Below, piece after piece: positions 36,500 to 47,129 of a stretch of DNA of 64,000 nt. Below the pieces are notes generated by a model, which did no database searches, was not told the DNA's origin, and saw only the letters and a program-made list of their open reading frames with translations. This DNA is from Aedes albopictus. Lineage: Eukaryota; Arthropoda; Insecta; Diptera; Culicidae. The stretch covers positions 44,861,464-44,925,463 of the forward strand of contig NC_085138.1 in NCBI RefSeq assembly GCF_035046485.1, in the 5' to 3' direction. The position numbers and the translations under genes are program-made. Numbering within the stretch: position 1 is the stretch's first letter; each line of letters starts with the position of its first letter.

Positions 36500-36740
36500 G
36501 AGGTAAGGGCCCATACAGCCAGGGAAAGGTGATAAGGTTGACGAGTTCGATTCCCGGTCGGTCTGGGAACTTTTCATAATGTAAATTTAATTGTTTTCTT
36601 CATGCATGCCACATGATTTACACATGCAAAATTTTCATTGGAATAGGAAACTCTCAGTTAATAACTGTGAAAGTGCTTATAGCAAACTCAGCTGATTAGC
36701 TGACTTTGTCCTAGTGAGGATTGAAAGTCAAGAAAAAGAC
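36500..36740 (+). mobile_element. SINE-like fragment within the LTR element
   Basis: A B-box-like AGTTCGATTCCCGGTCGG near 36545 and the words CTCTCAGTTAATAACTGTG and CTGACTTTGTCCTAGTG near 36650-36715 belong to a dispersed Aedes-type SINE layout (tRNA-like head, conserved tail). It is part of the interior of the LTR element; either it inserted there or it was captured. Confidence 0.6.
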
Positions 36741-37429
36741 AATTGAAAAACTAGCGTTTTTCTGATTAAGCATAACCTTAAAAAAAGGTAGTTGTATAAC
36801 AACTTTTGACGGTAACTTGTATGAGAATGTTTTAATAAACTCTCAGTGAAAAAGTTAGCTTACAAAATAGTCTGTAACTTATAAAGAGTTCAAGTCTGTT
36901 TTAGTCGATACAGTTTTGTAGCCTCTATACAGTGGATGTGCACCATTTGAGATACCACTGGGTGTCAATTACGTATGTATATGTATCGAGTGTAAGCCGA
37001 TCTGAATAAATGAAATAATGTGAGTTGTTCCGTGACTATCGGCCTACCCCGACGTGTTCCATATATCACCCATATATCTGCTATGATGATCTCCCCTCTT
37101 TCGATCTCCCATGATTTGGGAGATGTTACAAGTTTGTATGATTATCCCAGTCTAATTGGAGATGAATCAAAGCAATGAATGAAGAGGATTTTGAAACCTA
37201 GTCCATTCATTATAACACAGAGCACCATGTTTAAAGGAATTACAACAGGTTCACGGAGATTCGGTATAAACGAAAGGAACTTCAAGAGAGTTGTAGTACG
37301 TTATTGTTCTTTATTACAAGGGATAAATAAAACTACCCCAGTCTATTTGATAATGTAGAATACAGTCTCGTAAAACCAAATTTAAAAGGATAATCTTAAT
37401 CGATTTGGCATAAATCCAGTCTACCATTT

Positions 37430-38065
37430 TGGTAAAGGGATACGCATAGGAAACTAAACAGTTTCAGTCTGCATAAAAGACCAAATGTAGGAGATACGTC
37501 TCAGTCCATTTGGCAATCCAGTCTACCATGAGATGTAGGAAGTGATACTTCAGTCCATCTATGGTAAAGGGATGTGCATAGGAAACGCAAGGTTTCAGTC
37601 TGCAATAAAAAGACCAAATGCAGGAGATAATTCTCAGTCCATTTGGCAGTCCAGTCTATCATGAGATGAAGGAAGTGATACTTCAGTCCATCTATGGTAA
37701 AGGGATGTGCATAGGAAACGCAAGGTTTCAGTCTGCATAAAAGACCAAATGTAGGAGACACGTCTCAGTCCATTTGGCAATCCAGCCTACCATGAGATGA
37801 AGGAAGTGAAACTTCAGTCCATCTATGGTAAAGGGATGTGCATAGGAAACGCAAGGTTTCAGTCTGCAGTAAAAAGACCAAATGAAGGAGACACGTCTCA
37901 GTCCATTTGGCAGGTCCAGTCTACCATGAGATGTAGGAAGTGATACTTCAGTCCATCTATGGAAAAGGGATACGCAAAGGAAACGTTTTGTTTCAGTCTG
38001 CATTATGAAGACCAAATGCAGGAGATTCGTCTCAGCCCATTTGGCGTAAATCTAGTCTACCACGA
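37430..38065 (+). repeat. 131-134-bp tandem repeat, about five units
   Basis: The word TTTCAGTCTGC recurs at about 37462, 37593, 37726, 37857 and 37991, each followed by AAAAGACCAAATG, then CTCAGTCCATTTGGC, CTACCATGAGATG and ATACTTCAGTCCATCTATGG. The minus-strand frames in it repeat CVSYAHPFTIDGLK blocks and are by-products. Position near the 3' LTR resembles tandem repeats seen in other LTR elements upstream of the polypurine tract. Confidence 0.9.
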
Positions 38066-38686
38066 GATGAAGGAAGTTATTAAGACTATTATGACAAATT
38101 ATATATACATAATACTATTTTAAATCTCATTTAGAAAAAAAAAACTATTAATCTTGGACATGGACGGAAGCAACTTCGGAAGCATGCGTTCAAGCAGGCA
38201 CACGTTTTGGGTAGAGAAAAAATTAATAAAATATGATAAGGTAAGAAATGATAAGAAATCTACAGGAAAAGGGAGAGGACAGCTGTTGTGAAGAGCTAAG
38301 TATACAAACATATTTTATTATTAGTTATAAATTATTTCAAGTATCTTTTCCATATTATTTAGATGTCTACAAGATATCCGAGCACGACAGATGATCTTAC
38401 TGATGGAAGATCAATGGAATAACTTCTTTTGGATCCAACGCACAAGATCGCATCAGTACACCGACTGTTAGAAGATTTGAAATTATACTTGGAATTGGAG
38501 ATAAACTACATTTGTTAACACACATAAAATAGGCAGATTAATAGTTCATTAATCTGGATTTGTATGATCTATGAATTGATATTGCTATAGAATAAGTATT
38601 AGCTAATTGTGTTTCAGAAAGGCATTTCAATTTCCTTGAAGGGCTATACTTAAATCTGTTCAATTTTTAATAAACCTAAGGAGAGA

Positions 38687-38787
38687 TGTAGTAGGCTATG
38701 CTGGAAGTGACATTAGTGGGACAGATAATAAAACATCACTTGTGTACTGGACATCAACCAACAAACAGTGTTTTATAGATTATTACA
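38687..38787 (+). repeat. 3' LTR (101 bp)
   Basis: Preceded by the purine tract at 38678-38686 and followed by target duplication CCTGA. Identical to the 5' LTR. Confidence 0.95.
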
Positions 38788-38792
38788 CCTGA

Positions 38793-40380
38793 AACCTTTT
38801 CAAATCTCCTCGCATGAACGCCTCTGAAATGGCCTTGAAACTCCCTGCTGAACCCGCTTCTCTTAGGCTTCCCAGGAACATCCTGGAAGCCTTTTTGATC
38901 TCATCTCAAACTCCCAGAAGGTTTGCCCATTCTCGTGAACCAAGGTTGCTAAAGGTTTCTTCCGAAATTCTTTCTGGGATTGCTCCAGCGATTCTATAGG
39001 AAATCCCTTGGAAGATTGCTACAAAAGTTCGTGCATGTATTACTCCAAACATTTCTGAAGAAATTTCTTCAGGAATGTAATTAGAATTTCATTCAGCAGT
39101 TTTACTTCGAAATTTCTCCAGGAGTTCTTCTAGAAATTTCTCAAGAAATTCTCCCAGCATTTTTTTCCAGGGGTTTCTCCAGGCATTGCTCCAAAATGTC
39201 TTCAGAAGATGCAACTTCAGGGGAAATTCTTCACGAAGAATTGGAGATTCTTTTAGCAATTCTTCTAGGGTTTAGCTATAGAAATTCGGAAATTGTTCCA
39301 GCAACTTTTTCTCCGGAGGACCCCATAGGGATCCCCAAGGGATCCCATAGAAATTAATTGAGAGATGTCTTCAAGAATTTCACCAGTACAAAGGTCTGCA
39401 ATTTCTGCAGGGATTTAGTGCAAATGTTTTCAAATCCCGCCGGAAATCCCTCCAAAAACTTCAAAAGCAAATTTTACTTGAAATTAGTTCCAGAGTTCTT
39501 TCTGATGTTTTCCACAATTTCCCTTCTCAAAATTAAGATATTTTTCAGATATTTGTTTGAGGGCAACTTTTGGAAGAACTTCTAAGACAAATCGCTGAAA
39601 GTGTATTGAAAACTGTTCCTGCAGGAATCCCTGAAGGATTTTCTAAAGGAATTCTTGAAGAAACCTTCGGAAGAATTTCCGAAAGAATCTCTGTGCGATT
39701 TATAAAGAATTTTACGGAGGAATTGAAAACAACATGGAAAACTTTTGACGAAATTCCTTGTTGAAATTCATGTAAAAATCTCTTAAATTCTGAAGAAGTC
39801 TCTGGAGATATTTTAAAAAGAATTTCAGAAGGAATTTTCAATAGAATCCCAGCAGAAATCTCAGGATGTACTCTTGAATTATTCTTTATGGAAAGATCTG
39901 GATAAATCCCGGAGAAATTCTTGAAGCAATTTCCGGAGGACTTTCTGAAAAAATAACCGGAGACCACGGGAAACTTTTGTTGAAATTTTTAGGAAACCAT
40001 TTTAGGGAATTTTCAGGAAAATGCTGAAGCAATCTGTGGACGTATTTTTGAAGGAATTACTTTAAGAATACCTGGGGAAGCGATTAGCTAAGTTTATGTA
40101 AAGATCCTCAGAAAAACTCATGAGATATTTCTAAAGGAATTCCTGTAGAAATTTGAAGGAAATATTTCTGAATGAATTTCCTGAATATTCGTGGAGATTA
40201 TCCTTAGAGGAAATGAAAGAGATTTTTTTTTGGGAAATGTATGGAGAAATATCTGGATCTGGAGAATCCTGAAGGAATATCTGTATGAACTTCTGCAGGA
40301 ATTTGTGGAGAAATAAGAATTCCCTGAAATATTTTTTTTTATATGAAGTGACTTCTGAAGGAATTCCTAGCACAGGTCAC
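38793..40380. repeat. CTGAAACC array remainder, then diverged 12-bp array
   Basis: The first about 170 bp continue the array split by the LTR element. From about 38960 the 12-bp family resumes (AATTTCTCCAGG-type), and from about 39570 it runs mainly in the opposite orientation (GGAATTCTTGAA-type). Long frames such as 39545-39967 on the minus strand are translations of the repeat. Confidence 0.65.
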
Positions 40381-40959
40381 TAGATCACACAGTTTTTTGG
40401 AAGTGAGGGGGCACAAAAAATGTAAAATTCACAAAGATATTGTTTACCCTCTCCATGTTGAAGAAGCAAGAAATGGAAGAAAACAACAACGAAGTAAGTT
40501 ATCCAAAGTTTAATTCAAACAACATCAAATGAGACAAAAAATCATAATACCCATGCTTTAAGCACCATTTCATTGCAGAAACGAAGATATCTTCTCACCA
40601 TACAGAATTTCAGCTCATTAAAACAAATCTGTGAAGTACAATCAGTGTCCTATTCCTAATTTCAGTAAGAAACTATTTTCTTTCATGTTTGAAAGCGCAA
40701 AACATGAAAAAATACATAAATATTTAGTTTTTAATATCGGCGATCATACTTGGAGTTAATTTGTTTATCTCAAGAGCTGATTGCTCAGTTCGTCATTAGA
40801 AATTATTATGAAATAAGCAGCTTAACCGTTATGTGTCCGACCAAGTTTTTGTTATTTTCTACACCGTCCTCTATAAATGGGTACTGGGTACCCGGGTACC
40901 CTACGGTCACATAAGTGTTGAAATAGAATTAAAATTAATGTGAAATCGTCAGCCTTGCA
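40381..40959. other. Interspersed non-array DNA with a 16-bp perfect palindrome
   Basis: 40535-40600 is shared with 29580-29760. GGGTACCCGGGTACCC at 40886-40901 is a perfect palindrome next to CTACGGTCACATAAG, and a word TTATGTGTCCGACC lies upstream, so a dispersed element is likely. Boundaries unresolved; no gene. Confidence 0.45.
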
Positions 40960-41979
40960 TATAAAGTCGAGAGAAATCTTTCTGATATTCCTCCTTTTGA
41001 GAGTTCTCCCTTCTAGGAATATTCCTGGAGTTCCTTCTAAATTTCTCCTTATAAGATTCTTTCAGTTCAGTTCCTCAAAAGGTTTCTCCAGGAGGATATT
41101 CATAAGTTCTACCAGGAGCTTCCTCCAGGATTGTCTTCTGAGTTTCCATCAGGAGTTTTCCCGGACATCCCTCCAGGAATTTTAACCGAAATTCTTCCGG
41201 AAGTCCTCCAGAAGTTCATTCTGAGATTCCTCCAGAACTTCCTTCCGGAGATTCTTCAGGTATTCTTTTCGCGATTTACTCAGATATTCATTCCGAGGTA
41301 TCCCCAGGAATTCCATCCAAAACCTCTCCAGAAGTACCTTTAGGGATTTCTCCAGCAGCTCATAGTAAGATTCGTTCAAGAGTTTTAAAGTGATTTCTTC
41401 AAAAGTTCATTCTGAGATTCCTCCTCTTGAGGTACATCCCGAAATTCCTTCTAGATAATATCCAGGGTTTTCCCCGAGTTTAACCAGAAACTCCTTCAGA
41501 GATGCATCCATGAATTTCTTCTACGATATCTCCAGGAATTCTTTCTAAGCTTCCCCTCGAGTTTCTTTACTCCAGAAATTTATCCAGAAATTCACCCAGA
41601 AGTTCTTTCTGGGATTCTTCAGGGAGTTCCTTCAGAGATTCTTCCAGATGTTTATTCAGAATTAGTGGAGAAGTTCCATTTGGGATTCTTCCAGGAACTC
41701 CTTACGGGACTCAGAGCGCCAGAAAAAGTTCTTGACGGATTGCGGCAAAAAGATCTTGGAAGAATCCCAGAAAAATTTCCTGGATTTTAAAAATTCTTGA
41801 AGAAAAGAACATATGAAACCAATTTCTCTCTACCACTTGCCACATCTGGTGTAATCTCAATAGTTCCAACTATGGGAGGAACCAGTGAAATAACTCCTGA
41901 GAAGGAGTTCCTGGAGGAACTACCGAAGAAACTTCTGGAGGAATCCCGGGAAAAATCCTGATGATAAATTTTCTATAGA
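40960..41979 (+). repeat. 12-bp degenerate array flanking the 23-bp satellite
   Basis: TTCCTCCAGGAG/TTCCTTCAGAGA units continue to about 41720, then a less regular stretch leads directly into the satellite at 41980. The immediate junction suggests the 23-bp monomer could have arisen from two 12-bp units. Confidence 0.65.
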
Positions 41980-44857
41980 GGGATTCTTCCGGAATCCCGA
42001 GAGGGATTCTTCCGGAATCCCGAGAGGGATTCTCCCGGAATCCCGAGAGGGATTCTCCCGGAATCCCGAGAGGGATTCTCCCGGAATCCCGAGAGGGATT
42101 CTCCCGGAATCCCGAGAGGGATTCTCCCGGAATCCCGAGAGGGATTCTCCCGGAATCCCGAGAGGGATTCTCCCGGAATCCCGAGAGGGATTCTCCCGGA
42201 ATCCCGAGAGGGATTCTCCCGGAATCCCGAGAGGGATTCTCCCGGAATCCCGAGAGGGATTCTCCCGGAATCCCGAGAGGGATTCTCCCGGAATCCCGAG
42301 AGGGATTCTCCCGGAATCCCGACAGGGATTCTCCCGGAATCCCGACAGGGATTCTCCCGGAATCCCGACAGGGATTCTCCCGGAATCCCGACAGGGATTC
42401 TCCCGGAATCCCGACAGGGATTCTCCCGGAATCCCGACAGGGATTCTCCCGGAATCCCGACAGGGATTCTCCCGGAATCCCGACAGGGATTCTCCCGGAA
42501 TCCCGACAGGGATTCTCCCGGAATCCCGACAGGGATTCTCCCGGAATCCCGACAGGGATTCTCCCGGAATCCCGACAGGGATTCTCCCGGAATCCCGACA
42601 GGGATTCTCCCGGAATCCCGACAGGGATTCTCCCGGAATCCCGACAGGGATTCTCCCGGAATCCCGACAGGGATTCTCCCGGAATCCCGACAGGGATTCT
42701 CCCGGAATCCCGACAGGGATTCTCCCGGAATCCCGACAGGGATTCTCCCGGAATCCCGACAGGGATTCTCCCGGAATCCCGACAGGGATTCTCCCGGAAT
42801 CCCGACAGGGATTCTCCCGGAATCCCGACAGGGATTCTCCCGGAATCCCGACAGGGATTCTCCCGGAATCCCGACAGGGATTCTCCCGGAATCCCGACAG
42901 GGATTCTCCCGGAATCCCGACAGGGATTCTCCCGGAATCCCGACAGGGATTCTCCCGGAATCCCGACAGGGATTCTCCCGGAATCCCGACAGGGATTCTC
43001 CCGGAATCCCGACAGGGATTCTCCCGGAATCCCGACAGGGATTCTCCCGGAATCCCGACAGGGATTCTCCCGGAATCCCGACAGGGATTCTCCCGGAATC
43101 CCGACAGGGATTCTCCCGGAATCCCGACAGGGATTCTCCCGGAATCCCGACAGGGATTCTCCCGGAATCCCGACAGGGATTCTCCCGGAATCCCGACAGG
43201 GATTCTCCCGGAATCCCGACAGGGATTCTCCCGGAATCCCGACAGGGATTCTCCCGGAATCCCGACAGGGATTCTCCCGGAATCCCGACAGGGATTCTCC
43301 CGGAATCCCGACAGGGATTCTCCCGGAATCCCGACAGGGATTCTCCCGGAATCCCGACAGGGATTCTCCCGGAATCCCGAGAGGGATTCTTCCGGAATCC
43401 AGAGAGGGATTCTTCCGGAATCCCGAGAGGGATTCTTCCGGAATCCCGAGAGGGATTCTTCCGGAATCCAGAGAGGGATTCTTCCGGAATCCCGAGAGGG
43501 ATTCTTCCGGAATCCCGAGAGGGATTCTTCCGGAATCCCGAGAGGGATTCTTCCGGAATCTCGAGAGGGATTCTTCCGGAATCCCGAGAGGGACTCTCCC
43601 GGAATCCCGACAGGGATTCTCCCAGAATCCTTGAGAGGGATTCTTCCGGAATCCCGAGAGAGATTCTCCCAGAATCCTTGAGAGGGATTCTCCCGGAATC
43701 CTTGAGAGGGATTCTCCCGGAATCACGAGAGGAATTCTCCCGGAATCACGAGAGGAATTCTCCCGGAATCACGAGAGGAATTCTCCCGGAATCACGAGAG
43801 GAATTCTCCCGGAATCCCGAGAGGAATAATGCGGGAATCCCGAGAGGGATTCTCCCGGAATCCCGAGAGGGATTCTCCCGGAATCCCGACAGGGATTCTC
43901 CCGGAATCCCGACAGGGATTCTCCCGGAATCCCGACAGGGATTCTCCTGGAATCCCGACAGGGATTCTCCCGGAATCCCGACAGGGATTCTCCCGGAATC
44001 CCGACAGGGATTCTCCCGGAATCCCGACAGGGATTCTCCCGGAATCCCGACAGGGATTCTCCCGGAATCCCGACAGGGATTCTCCCGGAATCCCGACAGG
44101 GATTCTCCCGGAATCCCGACAGGGATTCTCCCGGAATCCCGACAGGGATTCTCCCGGAATCCCGACAGGGATTCTCCCGGAATCCCGACAGGGATTCTCC
44201 CGGAATCCCGACAGGGATTCTCCCGGAATCCCGACAGGGATTCTCCCGGAATCCCGACAGGGATTCTCCCGGAATCCCGACAGGGATTCTCCCGGAATCC
44301 CGACAGGGATTCTCCCGGAATCCCGACAGGGATTCTCCCGGAATCCCGACAGGGATTCTCCCGGAATCCCGACAGGGATTCTCCCGGAATCCCGACAGGG
44401 ATTCTCCCGGAATCCCGACAGGGATTCTCCCGGAATCCCGACAGGGATTCTCCCGGAATCCCGACAGGGATTCTCCCGGAATCCCGACAGGGATTCTCCC
44501 GGAATCCCGACAGGGATTCTCCCGGAATCCCGACAGGGATTCTCCCGGAATCCCGACAGGGATTCTCCCGGAATCCCGACAGGGATTCTCCCGGAATCCC
44601 GACAGGGATTCTCCCGGAATCCCGACAGGGATTCTCACGGAATCCCGACAGGGATTCTCACGGAATCCCGACAGGGATTCTTTCGGAATCCCGACAGGGA
44701 TTCTTTCGGAATCCCGAAAGGGATTCTTCCGGAATCCCGAGAGGGATTCTTCCGGAATCCCGAGAGGGATTCTTCCGGAATCCCGAGAGGGATTCTCCCG
44801 GAATCCCGAGAGGGATTCTCCCGGAATCCCGAGAGGGATTCTCCCGGAATCCCGAGA
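41980..44857 (+). repeat. 23-bp satellite, about 125 units in homogeneous blocks
   Basis: The monomer is GGGATTC, spacer TCCCG, GAATCCC, then GACA or GAGA: a 7-bp stem with a 5-base loop and a 4-base linker. Blocks are GAGA units to about 42315, 46 consecutive GACA units (linkers 42321 to 43356, exact 23-bp steps), mixed GAGA and variant units including 24-bp ones to about 43885, 36 GACA units (43888 to 44693), and GAGA units to the end. The monomer has no stop in any frame on either strand, so open frames of 618, 398, 344 and 289 codons result. Their 23-residue period equals three monomers rotating through the frames. They are not genes. Confidence 0.97.
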
Positions 44858-45630
44858 AAATAATTACTGCATAACTCCTTGGAAAGTATTGGATAGCGCG
44901 TATTAAACCGATTCCCCTTACCGTTTCTTATTAGTCATAAGCTGATTTGCTTGCAGCTGTAAAACTCTGCTCCCTAGGAAACCATTATCATTTCAAGCTT
45001 CTTAAATTCAGCTCAATTTTCTAACAACCATTCGTGCAGCTTTTGTTCACCAGAAATCATGTGGTACCATGCGGCTCCATCCTGCAGCACATGACGACAG
45101 GGCGCAATAACACAGTGACGATAGATGGCGCCGCATGGCCTACTGTGATGATGGTGATGAGTGCAAAAATATTTCGCAACAACCAAAACGACACAATCGC
45201 AAAATGATTTTCAATCGCCCAAACGCTTCCTTAGTTGCGCTGTCGTCGCTTGCTCTCGCAGCAATTCAAGTCGGCCGAAATAGGGTCACGTTTCAGACAT
45301 TGATTTGGGGAAGCAAGTGCCTGCTGCTGCTGCAATACGGCGACCGACGATGAAGGCGTATTTCTCAAAGAGCATCTCCGCGCGACGCTCTGGGAAGGCT
45401 CGTTCCTGTCAGCACGCCGCGGCGCCAGACAAAAGCGGCACATTTGGCCGGAAATGGTGAAACTAAGAAACAAGACCACTGGCGTAGTTAGGGGGACGTT
45501 GGAACTTGGTGCTTAGATTTGTGATTGATAAAAATGCTACTCACACAAGAAAACAAATGGTGAGATGACCGCTTGGTACTAACAGGCATCCTCAGTAGTG
45601 TGTGAGTATTTGTGAAATTTCTATTTTCAG
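44858..45630. other. Low-repeat, CpG-richer segment
   Basis: No transposon end seen. Contains a short CTG run near 45326-45337 and frames of about 70-80 codons on both strands, without a domain. Could be intronic or regulatory sequence of the candidate exon that follows. Confidence 0.35.
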
Positions 45631-45799
45631 ACGAGAATGGCGCTTGCTACGTCAGATTGCTTGTCAATCTGGGGAAGGGGAAGAGAGTGATGATTGCAAT
45701 CGCTTGCCCACGGCATAACATGAGTCCTCTGCGTCTGCAGAGGTTCACGCTAGAATCTCGGAGTGTTTGGGAAGGTTCAGTGGCAGAGGGTTCACGTTG
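45631..45799 (+). CDS. Candidate internal exon bounded by consensus splice sites
   Basis: A strong acceptor, TTTCTATTTTCAG ending at 45630, and a strong donor, GTGAGT at 45800, bound 169 bp that are open throughout in one frame. The peptide includes ENGACYVRLLVNLGKGKRV and ends near SVAEGSR. No family recognised. The minus strand is open over most of the same interval, and 169 bp of open frame can arise by chance, so the evidence is mainly the two splice signals. Confidence 0.35.
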
Positions 45800-46843
45800 G
45801 TGAGTGGATGCCGTTTGTGTAGGCGAAGGTGATAGCTTTTTTGTGAAATTGTGGACGGTATCGTTGCAATTCATGACGAAAGCAACAACTGTTACGCCAC
45901 AAGATTTCAAGAACTTAGCTCAATGCAACTTCTAGCAACGCCAATGAACAAACGAAAGCCCAACGATTCATAATACTTAATGACTCGAAAAGAACGAATT
46001 TCCCGCAGCTTTCTGGGCCAGCCAGCCAGCTAGCGAGCGAACGAGAGAGAGAGAGAATGGGGTAGAAGACGATGCGACTTCACGCCAGACAATGTCGAGC
46101 CCCAGTCAGCCTGAGCATTAACGCCGTGCGGCTCGGCGGCGGCATGACGTGAGAGGTTGCCGCACCGACCGAGAAATGCCGTATCTTCTCATCCCCAGCC
46201 AGCAGAAGAAGAGGAGCAGCTTATCAGGAAAATCTCTCAACGTGTGCAACGCGTGTTCTGCCTGCAAAACTGTGCCGTTTGTGCCCTAACATCGCTGCTG
46301 CCGCGCCTACCATGATCATTCTTAATTTTTCATGAAAATTCATGGCCTACCGCACCATTAGCCTAGTGCACCGCCACGCCACGTCCCGCCCTATGGCTAT
46401 ATGGTTGTCATGGCCTACGTTGTCGCTCGCCGTCGTCTTCTATTATCCGGTAAACTATCATTGCAAAAGGCTTTTTGGGATTCTCTTTCCACCATCAGCC
46501 AGTTGCTTTTTCCGCCATCTACGACGGCTAAACGTCGCCTCTCTTCATTGTCGGCTGAAGCCGGAGCTACAGCAACATCTAAATGGGAAGGAATGGGAAA
46601 ATGAGCTGTGATGATTAGGATTGGTGGCCGTGGTGGCAATCTTTCGGTGATGAAGACTGAACGGATTGAGTTTGACGGGTGAAAGGATGCGGCGGAAGGT
46701 AGGTTATGGATTCGTGCGGGATCTCCTTCAATGGCAGGCACACGTGTTCAACAGCGCCCCAAAGTATCCAATTACCACAATCTGATGCTGTTTATAAGCT
46801 AGACAATGGATGGAATACGAATGATTAAAATACAATCATGGTA
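45800..46843. other. CpG-richer low-repeat segment with GAGA tract
   Basis: Includes (GA)7 at 46043-46056, the binding word of insect GAGA-type factors, and many CG dinucleotides at 46080-46600. Frames on both strands near 46340-46740 lack domains. A regulatory or untranslated role is possible but unproven. Confidence 0.3.
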
Positions 46844-47073
46844 CACACTTAGTTTTATTTCACGAGCTCGGCTGGGCAAATCTGAATTAAATTGGGTTTC
46901 TGAATTTTAACCGAGACTCAGCTAACAAGATGGTAGGTTGCTTAGCAACAAGGCGTGCTAAACTGATTCTCAGCATTTATAAGCTGAGATATCATCAAAA
47001 CATTTAGCTGATTAGTCGACTGTGCAAATCTCGGCATTTGTAAACCGAGATTCGGCTTTCTATATTAAGTGTG
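46844..47073. mobile_element. TA-flanked MITE, 230 bp
   Basis: Left end CACACTTAG and right end TTAAGTGTG are inverted, with TA on both outer sides (46842-46843, 47074-47075). Internal words GAGCTCGGC and CTCGGTTTACAAATG are repeated as inverted partners, so most of the element can fold. Confidence 0.75.
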
Positions 47074-47129
47074 TATGGTGATAATCCTGATTGTTAAAAC
47101 TTTATTCCATAGAATTAAGATTTTGATGT

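Larger units (their letters stand above)
34801..38787 (+). mobile_element. Non-coding LTR retrotransposon, 3987 bp, identical LTRs
   Basis: Two 101-bp direct repeats, 34801-34901 and 38687-38787, are identical, begin TGTAG and end TTACA. CCTGA flanks the whole unit (34796-34800, 38788-38792), a 5-bp target duplication. A primer-binding-like TGGCGACGAG starts two bases after the left LTR, and a purine tract AAGGAGAGA abuts the right LTR. The 3785-bp interior has no gag, protease or reverse transcriptase; no frame exceeds 95 codons. It is therefore a non-autonomous element mobilised in trans, with unusually short LTRs for its length (between TRIM and LARD in size). Identical LTRs argue for recent insertion. 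Confidence 0.93.

Noticed and set aside
42300..43380. CRISPR-like regular repeats
   Set aside because: No spacers: units abut head to tail, and the window is eukaryotic.
41870..43726. 618-codon minus-strand open frame
   Set aside because: It is the translation of a 23-bp satellite lacking stops in all six frames; plus-strand frames overlap it with equal openness and there is no splice or start context.
46415..46741. 108-codon minus-strand frame in the CpG-richer segment
   Set aside because: Both strands are open, composition is proline/arginine-rich from GC content, and no splice signals or domain are visible.
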